DNA of 64,000 nt from Nemopilema nomurai (lineage: Eukaryota; Cnidaria; Scyphozoa; Rhizostomeae; Rhizostomatidae). The notes under the pieces are model-generated. The model saw nothing but the letters and a program-made list of their open reading frames with translations, was not told the DNA's origin and made no database searches. The stretch is from the NCBI GenBank assembly GCA_003864495.1, contig ML133383.1, forward strand, positions 6,804,880 through 6,868,879, in the 5' to 3' direction. Numbering within the stretch: the stretch's first letter is position 1; each line of letters starts with the position of its first letter. Positions 50,901 through 62,493 of the stretch are shown here, one piece after another. The position numbers were made by a program, and so were the translations under genes.

Positions 50901-53800
50901 TTGGATCATACCTTCAAGTGCACATCAGTTCAAATGGGTTTTGACAGAGTTTTAGTCTTTTTTATTGTAAGAAGTTTTGAGAGAAATGCAAGGCTATAGC
51001 CCATGGTAAAGACCCTTTTGGTGAATTTTTTTTTCCCTAAAAATAGCTTATATACAGCGTGAAGATGAACCTTGGATCATACCTTCAAGTGCACCTAAGT
51101 TCAAATGGGTTTTGGATTGAGTTTTAGCCATTTTTAATTGTAAGAAGTTTTGAGAGAAATGTCAAGGCTATAGCCCATGGTAAAGACCCTCTTTTGGAGA
51201 ATTTTTTTATTCCCTAAAAATAGCTTATATACAGCGTGAAGATGAACCTTGGATCATACCTTCAAGTGCACATAAGTTCAAATGGGTTTTGGACAGAGTT
51301 TTAGCCATTTTTAATTGTAAGAAGTTTTGAGAGAAATGCCAAGGCTATAGCCCATGAAACCCCTTTTGAGAACTTTTTATTCCCTAAAAATGCTTATATA
51401 CAGCTTGAAGATGAACCTTGGATCATACCTTCAAGTGCACATCAGTTCAAATGGGTTTTAGACAGAGTTTTAGCCTTTTTTTATTGTAAGAAGTTTTGAG
51501 AGAAATGCCAAGGCTATAGCCCATGGTAAAGACCCTCTTTTGGAGAATTTTTTATTCCCTAAAAATAGCTTATATACAGCGTGAAGATGAACCTTGAATC
51601 ATACCTTCAAGTGCACATCAGTTAAAATGGGTTTTGAACAGAGTTTTAGCCATTTTTATTGTAAGAAGTTTTGAGAGAAATGCCAAGGCTATGCCCATAG
51701 AACCCCTTTTGAAGAGAATTTTTATTCCCTAAAAATGGCTTATATACAGCGTGAAGATGAACCTTGGATCATACCTTCAAGTGCACATCAGTTCAAATGG
51801 GTTTTAGACAGAGTTTTAGTCTTTTTTTATTGTAAGAAGTTTTGAGAGAAATGTCAAGGCTATAGCCCATGGTAAAGACCTTCTTTTGGAGAATTTTTTA
51901 TTCCCTAAAAATAGCTTATATACAGCGTGAAGATGAACCTTGGATCATACCTTCAAGTGCACAGTTCAAATGGGTTTTGGACTGAGTTTTAGCCATTTTT
52001 AATTGTAAGAAGTTTTGAGAGAAATGCCAAGGCTATGCCCATAGAAAACCCCTTTTGAGGAATTTTTTATTCCCTAAAAATGCTTATATACAGCGTGAAG
52101 ATGAACCTTGGATCATACCTTCAAGTGCACATCAGTTCAAATGGGTTTTGACAGAGTTTTAGTCTTTTTTATTGCAAGAAGTTTTGAGAGAAATGCCAAG
52201 GCTATAGCCCATGGTAAAGACCCTCTTTTGGAGAATTTTTTTATTCCCTAAAAATAGCTTATATACAGCGTGAAGATGAACCTTGGATCATACCTTCAAG
52301 TGCACCTAAGTTTAAATGGGTTTTGGACTGAGTTTTAGCCATTTTATTATTGTAAGAAGTTTTGAGAGAAATGCCAAGGCTATAGCCCATGGTAAAGCCC
52401 CTTTTGGAGAATTTTTTTATTCCCTAAAAATAGCTTATATACAGCGTGAAGATGAACCTTGAATCATACCTTCAAGTGCACCTAAGTTCAAATGGGTTTT
52501 GGACTGAGTTTTAGCCATTTTTAATTGTAAGAAGTTTTGAGAGAAATGCCAAGGCTATGTCCCATAGAAAACCCCCGTTTTGAAGGAACTTTTTATTCCC
52601 TAAAAATGGCTTATATACAGCGTGAAGATGAACCTTGGATCATACCTTCAAGTGCACATCAGTTCAAATGGGTTTTAGACAGAGTTTTAGTCTTTTTTTA
52701 TTGTAAGAAGTTTTGAGAGAAATGTCAAGGCTATAGCCCATGGTAAAGACCCTCTTTTGGAGAATTTTTTTATTCCCTAAAAATAGCTTATATACAGCGT
52801 GAAGATGAACCTTGAATCATACCTTTAATTGCACCTAAGTTTAAATGGGTTTTGGACTGAGTTTTAGCCATTTTATTATGGTAAGAAGTTTTGAGAGAAA
52901 TGCCAAGGCTATAGCCCATGGTAAAGACCTTCTTTTGGAGAATTTTTTATTCCCTAAAAATGGCTTATATACAGCGTGAAGATGAACCTTGGATCATACC
53001 TTCAAGTGCACATCAGTTCAAATGGGTTTTAGACAGAGTTTTAGTCTTTTTTTATTGTAAGAAGTTTTGAGAGAAATGTCAAGGCTATAGCCCATGGTAA
53101 AGACCCTCTTTTGGTGAATTTTTTTATTCCCTAAAAATAGCTTATATACAGCGTGAAGATGAACCTTGGATCATACCTTCAAGTGCACCTAAGTTCAAAT
53201 GGGTTTTGGACTGAGTTTTAGCCATTTTTAATTGTAAGAAGTTTTGAGAGAAATGTCAAGGCTATAGCCCATGGTAAAGACCCTCTTTTGGAGAATTTTT
53301 TTATTCCCTAAAAATAGCTTATATACAGCGTGAAGATGAACCTTGGATCATACCTTCAAGTGCACCTAAGTTCAAATGGGTTTTGGACTGAGTTTTAGCC
53401 ATTTTTAATTGTAAGAAGTTTTGAGAGAAATGCCAAGGCTATGTCCCATAGAAAACCCCCCTTTTGAAGGAACTTTTTATTCCCTAAAAATGGCTTATAT
53501 ACAGCGTGAAGATGAACCTTGGATCATACCTTCAAGTGCACATCAGTTCAGATGGGTTTTAGACAGAGTTTTAGCCTTTTTTTATTGTAAGAAGTTTTGA
53601 GAGAAATGCCAAGGCTATAGCCCATGGTAAAGACCCTCTTTTGGAGAATTTTTTATTCCCTAAAAATAGCTTATATACAGCGTGAAGATGAACCTTGAAT
53701 CATACCTTCAAGTGCACCTAAGTTCAAATGGGTTTTGGACTGAGTTTTAGCTATTTTTTATTGTAAGAAGTTTTGAGAGAAATGCCAAGGCTTTTGCCCA
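47910..53800. repeat. Tandem satellite, about 176-bp monomer, 33 homogeneous copies
   Basis: The landmark CTTATATACAG (or a one-base variant) occurs 33 times from about 48049 to 53668, giving a mean spacing of about 176 bp (range about 166-181). Typical monomer landmarks are GAGAGAAATGCCAAGGCTAT, CCCATGGTAAAGACC, TTTATTCCCTAAAAATAGC, GATGAACCTTGGATCATACC and GTAAGAAGTTTTGA. Two main variants exist at the start: CCCATGGTAAAGACCCTC and CCCATAGAAAACCCCC. The left edge (47910-47985) is diverged. Blocks recur at about 2.09 kb, indicating higher-order repeats. The array is flanked by the 3' ends of CEP128 and PPP4R4. Confidence 0.97.
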
Positions 53801-55345
53801 CGATAAAAACATTGTTTTGGAGATTTTTTTTATTCTCTGAAGATGATGCCAACGCAGTCTAAAGGTGAAATTTGTATAATTCATCCAAGTGTTTATGAGC
53901 TTAAAAAGCTTTATGACAATATGTTTTGCATTATTTCAATGCTTGCCTTTTTGATGGAAATGGTAAGGCTATAGTCTATGGAAAACGCCTTAATAAAAAT
54001 GACACCAACATACACTAAAAATGAACCTTAGATAATATTTACAGGTGTATGTGAGCTCAAAAGGGCTTTGGGCAACGTTTTAGGAGTTATTTAAAACCTC
54101 ACGTTTTGTAGGAAATGGCAAGACTATACCCCAGAAAAATACTCTCTTTTGGAGAAACTTTTTATTCTCTAAAAACCAGACCAACCAAGTGTAGATATAA
54201 ACCTTCGATTAAACCTGCAAGTGTTTATGAATTGTACACGTTTTTTAGCATCATCCTGGCCATTTTTAGAATCGAAGACACATTGCGAGAAATAATGAGG
54301 CTATAGCCCATTGAAGAGACCCTCTTGGAGAAATTATTTATTCTCTAAAAACAAACCAACCCAGTCTAGATATAAACCTTCGTTCATACCTGCAAGTGTA
54401 TGTAAAATCAAAAAAGTTTTAGGCATTACTTCAATTCTTGCCTTTTTGATGGAAATGATAAGGAAATAGCCCACGAAAAACTTTCTTTTGGAGGTTTTTT
54501 ATTCTCTAAAAATGATATCAATACAGTCTACGAATGAAGTTTGGATCATATAAGCCAGTGTATGCGAATTTAAAAGGGTTTTCGACACCATTTTAGCCAT
54601 TGTTTTAATGTGAGACGTTTTGAGTAAAATGGTAAGGCTATATAGCCCATGGAAAAGGCCCTTCTGTGATTAAATTTCTTATGCTCTAAAAATGACTCCA
54701 GTATAGACTAGATATGAACCTTGGGAGTATACCTGCAAGTGTATGTGAGTTTAAAATGATTTTGGGCAATGTTTTATGCATTGTTTCAATGCTTGCTTTT
54801 TCGGGGGAAATGATAAGACTATAGCCCCTCTTTTAGACCCTCTTTTAGAAAAATTTGTTATTCTCTAAAAATCAACCAACCCAGCCTAGATATAAATTTT
54901 CGATCATACCTGCAATGTTTGCGAGTTCAAAAAGATATTTAACATCATTATGGGCATACTTGCAATGAAAGACTCTCTATGAGAAATGGTGAGTTTATAG
55001 CCCACGGAAAAGAAACTTTTTGGAGAAACTTTTTAATGTCTAAAAATGGTACCAACACAGTCTATAGGTGAACATTGGTTCATACCTGCAGTGTTTGCGA
55101 GTTCAAAAAGATATTTAACATCATTATGGGCATACTTGCAATGAAAGACTCTCTATGAGAAATGGTGAGTTTATAGCCCACATAAAAGAAACTTTTTGGA
55201 GAAACTTTTTAATGTCTAAAAATGGTATCAACACAGTCTACAGGTGAACATTGGATCATACCTGCAAGTGTTTGCGAGTTCAAAAATATATTTAACATCA
55301 TTATGGGCATACTTGCAATGAAAGACTCTCTATGAGAAATGGTGA
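53801..55345. repeat. Diverged edge of the 176-bp satellite, about 9 decayed monomers
   Basis: Landmarks such as GGCTATAGCCCA, TTATTCTCTAAAAA, GATGAA or ATGAACCTT and CATACCTGCAAGTGT continue at the same spacing but with many substitutions, and TTTTTGATGGAAATG or ATTTTTAGAATCGAAGAC replaces the usual linker. The last two copies (about 55010-55345) are nearly identical to each other, so local duplication occurred after divergence. Confidence 0.85.
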
Positions 55346-56548
55346 GTATGCATACCTGCAAGTGTTGGCGAGTTCCTTGGAATCTAACGTTGGGACGTCC
55401 AAATCTGCGAACATCTTATAGAGCAACCACGCCCCTTCAACCTCAAAAGACACGTTGCCATGCTCCAGGGTTTCTTCCCTCTACCAACCGTGTAGATGAC
55501 GCGAGATTGAAACAGTGGGAAAAACAATAGGTCTAACGAAAGGGCTCTAAAATAAAACGTGTAAAAATACAACACAAACATTCCCAGTATTTTATAAATT
55601 ACAGCTAATTTCACATATCAAATAAATAAGTTGTCGTTTCTTCGTAATTACAAAATAATGTTAACATTCGTTATCCAACAATCAACCAGGTAACACTCTG
55701 CACATATTTACACACAATATTCTAATTCAAAATACATAAAGGTCGGCAACTCATAAAACTGGTCAAATAGAAATGTAAAAGAAACAAAAATTGTTTCAAG
55801 TAAATACTAAAACGACCACAATGTAGTTCAAGAGATAGAACAGAGAAGACGTTGTACACTGAAGATAACAAGGAGGCTCTTTTCGCAAAGCTTCATCTAC
55901 TAACCGATTTCGTCAGAATGAACCTGTTGTGGAGTAGACAACAGGAAGGTATTTTGGTAAGGAACCCATACGATTGACAATCAGTTGCACGTTTGCGTAT
56001 TGGACAAGTCACCACCAGGAAGTGCAATGCTTAAAGCAATGCTGCCAGTGTTAAACTTACACGAACAGTCAAGATGCTATTTCCACCACAAAACACTCAT
56101 GCAAAATCAATAATTATGTAGCCTCCAGAAGACATTATCAAAATGTTGTAAAACGATGGCAGCTTTTCTTTGGATAATCGAGCCAACTTCGGATCAACCC
56201 AGAGGACACTCGAAGCACTTAACACCCAATCAAGTCCATAGCTATGCCACAAACCTTTTACAGCCAAACATTATGATTGGGGGTAAAAGCTTAATTTTTA
56301 TCTACGACATTGTTTTGCATCCAACGTGTTAATAGCCCTTCCTATAAGAAGGCTAAACAAAAAGATTTCATTAAACTTCCTAACAAAGGGATAGTTCGCT
56401 CACGTCTTAATTTGAAACGAAACGAAATAAGACGACTAATTTCAGCACAGTTGACATAATTGTTGTCATCTCACCCAGCCGTGCCAACCAGTCTTTTAGT
56501 GAACAGAACTACACGATCAATCGAGAAACACGAATTTGATAACTGCGC
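55346..56548. other. Downstream of PPP4R4; no gene recognised
   Basis: About 1.2 kb after the satellite, expected to hold the PPP4R4 3' UTR (minus strand). AT-rich, with no repeats or domain-bearing frames seen. Confidence 0.5.
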
Positions 56549-59500
56549 CTAGGTCCTCTTGGAGGTGCCTTGCAATGAGACTGCTTTCTTTGTCGCCGAC
56601 AAACGTGAATCGACAGATGACCTAAGAAACAGCAAATAGATATTATGCAATAGCAAAGCAAAGAATAAACATAAACCTTGAGCCTGAAAAAAGAACATCA
56701 TAAAAGTATATCCAACAGAGAGAAAAAGATTTTGTTTGTCTTTTGCAAACACTTCGAGTATTATGGCAATGATGTCAGACGTTGTAAGGTTCTTGAAGAG
56801 GGGAGTTCCTGTATGTGGTTGTTTCGGACAGGGGTGATGGGTGAGTCAAAGTTCAAGCGAAGTCCGGGATATTAACCTGTTATTTGTCATGGAGATGTAC
56901 GGAAGGAGGCATTTTATTTAGCCGTTTAACTGTGATTCTTGAGCAAGCTTGTAGCAGAAGGGACGAGTTAATTTCCTTGAACAAGCTACACGGCTTACGT
57001 TTTGGCTGTCTTCCCGCTGGTCAGCTTCACCGTAGGCACAGACGCCCTGTGACTGCCTGTCCCCTTTTGCCTCCCATCCCCGGAAGTGAAGCTCTGCGCT
57101 CTCGATACACTGATTGGGTTAGAGGGCTGTCTCGATACCAGCACTTTACCTGGGCAGAAGAGAATCATTTAGATCGGCACAAGAACCTAAATCAATCAAC
57201 ATTGGATGATGTAATCACAATAGATGTAAACGAGACAAATGTAATCACAAAGAGAGGAAATGTCAAGGATAAGAAGTTGTAAAAGAGATAAAAACAATGG
57301 TGTTTCCCTCATATTTTGCACTTAAAAGCCCTTATAGATAAATCACACTTTTGAAATATCCACATGTGTCTACATACATAGAAAAAAAATAAACGGTTTG
57401 TGATTACAGACTAGCAAACAACAGGACAATCGACCATCGATTGATCAATCAATCAGTCAATCAGTCAATCAATAAATCAACGGCAGCCAGTAATGATGCT
57501 CAAAGTGTCTGAAGACGCTCGTCCACGAATCAGCACGAATACAAAGCAGACTACCTGTTGATGACGTTGGGCCTAAGCTTATATTGCCGTCAGACTTGCT
57601 GCTGTTTTTCCTCGAATCCACCTCCTTCACCTTTGCAATATTCTTAGGTATAACTACGAAAAAACCAGCATGACGTCATATAAACATGCAATTTTTAATC
57701 TGAACTATCGTCATAGAATTTTCTGACTTTGGACTTAGTTAAAAATGCTGCATGCTTGTTACAATCTGGGCGGTGTTTTTGGTTGGGTTAATGAAGTTTA
57801 AATCAAGGTCAAAGATGAGGACTGAGGAGGAACAAAATCGGTGTTCATGGGGCCATAAAATACTGTAAAACCTTAAATTGACTTGGCATAGTTGGAGCTA
57901 TCTTGCCTTTGACTATATGGATTGTATTCGACGAGTTTGAAATTAGATCATTTCAACTTTGTCTTGCTGGCACTTTCTAGGAAATATATTGGGTTATTTT
58001 TCTACACAGCAGGAGTAAAAAGATCGATAACTTTGACCAGTGGCATGGCGCGTGGAAACGAAAGTCGACTAGAGAAAAAACCTTTATTCGTAGAGTAATG
58101 ATTATAAACACAAACTTCACTCTGCTCTGGGGGCTTGCAGACAAACAGTCTCCGAATTTAGGCTCTACTTTGGCTACAGCTGCCTCGAACAAAATCCTTT
58201 AGGCCATTTTATAGCAATAAACAATGTTAACTATACAATTCTTGAATTTTTTGTGTATACATACAACTGAGTTTTGACCTGAGAACCCCAAACACTGCAT
58301 GTGAAGCAAAAACAAATTCAGGTGCAAACCTTTTTTAGTGAAATCTTTTGTCGAAGAACTCGGGGAATTGATTTTCTTGTGATTGCTTGCAGAGTTTGTT
58401 TGGCTCGAAGCGATTCTGTTGACAATATTCTCGTGTTTTCGCTCATCCTATGATTAGAAAAGATTCAATTTATACGACAAATAAGTATTAATTTGCATGA
58501 TAGTGGATTATACTTCTATTTTAGATAAATTGCCACTCATATAGAAAGGTACAGCTGGATTAAATCCTTATATACACATTTTTGCGTTCATAAAATGGGA
58601 AATTTAATGAGGTACAAGTAGGATGGAATATTACATCACCTCAACGATCTGTTTCTCCTGTTCCTCCTTCTTCTTGTCCAAAAGATCTTCCTCTCTCATG
58701 TGCTCTGAATTCTGCAAAACAAAAATAAGATATTAAGGGGCATTGCCTTTACAATGAAACGGGAAAATGTCACACAAGAATACCTAAGTTCACAAAAATT
58801 TGGCAACTTCAAATGAAATACGAAATATTGGAAAGATAAATAGTAAAGATAGAGATAATAAAAATAGAGGAATAAAGTAAAACTCAATCAAAGATTCACA
58901 ATATACAAGCAATGACAAACCGAGGATTCACGTGCTAAGTGTATTCGGTCCATTTCCATAACAGCCTAGAAATTGGAATTAGAATTCAATAAATTTAAAG
59001 CATCTAAAGCACAGAAGTTTGAGAAATTGGTTAGGCAGACAACAGAGTTTATTTTCTCCACTAACATATAGCATTAAACAGAAAAATAATTACAACCAGC
59101 TGAAAACTAACAACTAAAAAATCCTATTTCAGTGGTTTGAATTAGCTTGAATTACGTCACATGACAAATCAAAGGGTGAGTTGAGAAGGGCCAGTCGAGA
59201 CCACTGAAAATGCTGTGCATACGATCTAGTCACTATGCTAACAAAACAGGACAAAAATCTGTCTTTATTTTCACCACTTGCTTGTTCTGCCTTTTAAAAT
59301 AGTTCATGAATGGTAAAAGGACTTAACAAAGTTATCTACGCTAAGTTATGTACGTGAAAAGTACAGCTCCCTCTATTATATAGAAGAATGCCTTTTTTCA
59401 CCCTCATTTAAGTAGACCTTAACTCCTAATTAAGAGAAATACAGAGAAAGCAATAAGGAAGAGGTCTGTAGCTAATCACATACCATTCTTATAGCATTTG

Positions 59501-62493
59501 ACACGTCTCTATCAGTCTCTAAAGCCATTAACTGCCTAACATTCTGTTCTAGATTTTGTAATAATAAACGGTCTCTTGGCAAACGAATCTGCGACTTTAA
59601 AGCGGGTAAAGTCCTGCAGACTTTTAAACGAACATTCACGACTGGATCCTGAAACAGAAACAAAGGTGAAAAATCACTCATGTATGAGGTCGAAACAATT
59701 TTTGTGAAACATATTAACCTGGGCATGTTTTCAGCAAGATGATGTACTTAATACTTTAACTTTGGGTGATAACCACAAAAGAGATGATTCAAAAGCTTAT
59801 AAATAATACGTTCCAAATTGGATTGAGTCATGCTTCAAAAGTGTTTCATAACTTGTAAGTGATTGACGATGTAAAAAGGACAGTAAAAGTGAAATTACCT
59901 TTCCAAGTTGTAACACTTCATCAAAGAAATGCTCCTTGAAAAAAGACTTTGAAAAAAACTCCATTACATTCTCACATATATCCAAAAATTCTAATCTTGC
60001 TTTGTAATTCTTGCCTTTGCTAAGCTCTAAAAAGGAAAGAAAGAAAAGATTAGCATGTTCTGTGTTGGAAACTAAACCACCGATAAACTGCAAAAATTAC
60101 AAAAGATATTCACTGTCTTTGACATTAGCATTGGGATACTAAAACATTATTGGACTTGAAAACTTGACATCTGCACTCTTACCATCCAGTGTAGGAGAAT
60201 TGAACATTTTGTTCAAAATACGTCACATTGAAAAACTAAAGTGTAAGTGGTTTAGAGAGACTCAAAAAATTTGGTATCCAAAAGTCCGCATTGCTTTTCA
60301 GTTTTTCATTCTGCATCTACAGAAATCTTCTTTAAAAATTACAACGATTTCTTACCTTGGATTATTCTTTTGCATAACTCATTCCTCTGCTCTGTTCTTT
60401 TATTATTTCTAATAAATGCACACAATGTCCTTCCTGCAGCTTTCTTTACAGGAATGACACGCTGTAAATGGCAAACAAGCATTTTTACAGCAAAGCTGGT
60501 CATCTGATAAATCGCAACAAAGAACTAGTGGATACGAATGAGTTTAGGTTCCATTCTTCGTGCATCAAAACTGACAGAAGATCAAAACATGATGCCTTAC
60601 CGTGGTTCAAAGAATAATGTTGCAAACATAAAGCAGTTAAAAGTAAGTTTAAATATCTCAAGTCCCATTTGTGCCTACAAGCATGAAAGTAGCAAAGATA
60701 ACGTAGCAGATCAACTCATTAATTTAGCTGCAGAAACAACTGCCTTACTGCAAATAGCCAAGTTAAATCAGCACCAAAAAGACAAGACTTACGTTTGATG
60801 ATAGAAGCCTAAATAGTACTGGAACAAATTTGTAATAGATTTGGTCTGACGTCAGACAATTGGGCAGGCAAACGAGGCTGGCGAGAAACTCGACGTGCAA
60901 TCTCCAGTTGCTTGAAAGTGAAATTGAAAGCTCGCAGCTAAGCAGAGGAGCAATAAAGTCTGATATCACGACCTGCAGAGGCAAATGAAGAGGCATTAAG
61001 TTACCGGAAAAGGTTGCTAGGACCAGTGAAGGCAGAAAGATTCTTAGGGCGTAAATAAGAAATGGCATGTTTGATGAAAATAAGTGAGAGGGGCTAGTGA
61101 AGATACAGGCTAATTCAAATTATGCTTGAGACAATTTTCGCCTTTTCAAAGGTTTGACAACGCTCAACGTTTAGATGTTAGACCAATTCTGTGTGCCAGT
61201 ATTCTTTTTAAGCCAGATTTACTCTGCCTCAAGATGATGAAAACTTGTTTGCATTGCTAACCACTGTACTGACACGAAATAAAATATGATGTGCAGTTCA
61301 ACCTGTGTGATTTCTTGAGAAAAGCTTGGTAATAGCATTAGCCAGTATTGAGAGCAATTTAACATTAAAGAACAAAAGGGAAAGCAGAACTTAAGTTATC
61401 ATACAGGCATCGGTCCTGCGTTGCCTCCTTCTCTTGCCAGTGTCTCCAGGGTTGTTGGAAAATGAGGTATAAGACCATCCAATACCTACAATACAAGATA
61501 TGAACGAGAGTGTTATAGGTTTTAAAACAAATCGTGCATTGATTGGAATATCGAAGCAAGAAGTTACACTTAGCTCGGCTTATAGACTACGCTCTATTCA
61601 GTTTATGAAACAAGTTACTTTATAAGAGAGACCCAGCGTGAAGACCAACTTACAGGTATAGTTGGCAAATAAAAATGCTTAGGCATTTGTTCAAAGAAGA
61701 TATTACAATAGCATTAAAATAACATAAAACATAATGGAGATGAAAAAATGAAACAAAAATGGAAAAACTGATCTTCTGCAGCCAGAAAGAAAGAAGCGTT
61801 ACAGCATTTCGTACCTCAATTGCGTCATCTTGAAGCAAAACTTTAATTTCATTTTGAATCAGACCAACTTTTGAACCAAGAATTTTGCAAACCTTGGAAG
61901 AAAATGAACAAAATCAGACATAACAAAAAGGAGGGACTCGATATGTTCGTTTACAAATCAAAGTACCCTCAGCAAGAAAGCTGTATATCCTCGAAATAAA
62001 TAGTAAAAAATTCCTTCAGCAAGCACGTAGCAAAAAATTAAATCATTGTCCAGGTTAAAGTTACAACTAAGTCAATTTCATAAAGCTAACAGTGCTGAAG
62101 ATAAGACTTTCTCTGCTTAGTTCTGAAGATCAGTGCTGAAGATAAGACTTCAAATTTGGTAAAAACCAAATTTGTTTGAAATGTAATATGACATCTAGAT
62201 ACAGATCAGTCTAGTGCGCAAAACTATCAACACTGCAGCACAGATGGAGTTGGAGAGCTTGAAAAACGCTTCTGCAAAGTCAAGTAATTGGTTAAATTGG
62301 TCATAACACGAACAGTTTTAAGCTGGCGATTTATCCCTTGGCAAGTGGCAAGAAAATTGCTGAAAAGGCATACTTCGTGCAAACCACAGGCAATAGTTCT
62401 TCGCACGATTGCATGCGGGTCGTTGACCATGTGTTGGAACGTGGGCAAAAGTGTTTCTGAAAAGCGATCCGCTCCAGCAAACAGCAACATGGC
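56549..62493 (-). CDS. PPP4R4: Serine/threonine-protein phosphatase 4 regulatory subunit 4, C-terminal part (13 exons)
   Basis: PPP4R4 is a HEAT-repeat subunit that binds the PP4 catalytic subunit, mostly in cytoplasm. Exons in transcript order: 62493-62374, 61892-61815, 61485-61405, 60972-60793, 60461-60356, 60026-59899, 59648-59484, 58965-58921, 58711-58640, 58447-58330, 57653-57555, 57149-56999, 56621-56549; 1416 nt, 471 residues, all phases agree. HEAT helices include DPHAIVRRTIACGLHE, LTSDQIYYKFVPVLFRLL, VIPVKKAAGRTLCAFIRNN, LEFLDICENVMEFFSKSFF and DPVVNVRLKVCRTLPALKS, in the human order. A charged coiled segment follows (EDLLDKKKEEQEKQIVE), then a Ser/Thr/Lys-rich tail with VIPKNIAK and SRAQSF. 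Exons encoding the N-terminal HEAT repeats were not found upstream; the first exon starts at phase 0 and they probably lie beyond the window. Convergent with CEP128 across the satellite. Confidence 0.92.
57440..57480. repeat. Short TCAA/TCAG microsatellite in PPP4R4 intron
   Basis: About 40 bp of TCAATCAGTCAATCAG units, the same motif as at 2832-2912. It lies in the intron between exons 57653-57555 and 57149-56999. Confidence 0.85.
62151..62174. repeat. Perfect 10-bp inverted repeat (hairpin)
   Basis: CAAATTTGGT, spacer AAAA, then ACCAAATTTG, in a PPP4R4 intron. Just upstream, AGTGCTGAAGATAAGACTT is present twice (near 62090 and 62132). Confidence 0.8.

Noticed and set aside
56549..56640. 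Alternative last PPP4R4 exon frame (GHLSIHV...)
   Set aside because: Arises only if exon 57149-56999 is skipped; including that exon gives matching phases and a tail resembling the family.
56884..57282. 132-codon plus-strand open frame
   Set aside because: It is antisense to the confirmed PPP4R4 exon 57149-56999 and begins with TTG.
201..62493. PPP5C and PPP4R4 as a functional phosphatase cluster
   Set aside because: They belong to different holoenzymes, lie over 50 kb apart with unrelated genes between, and are on different human chromosomes.
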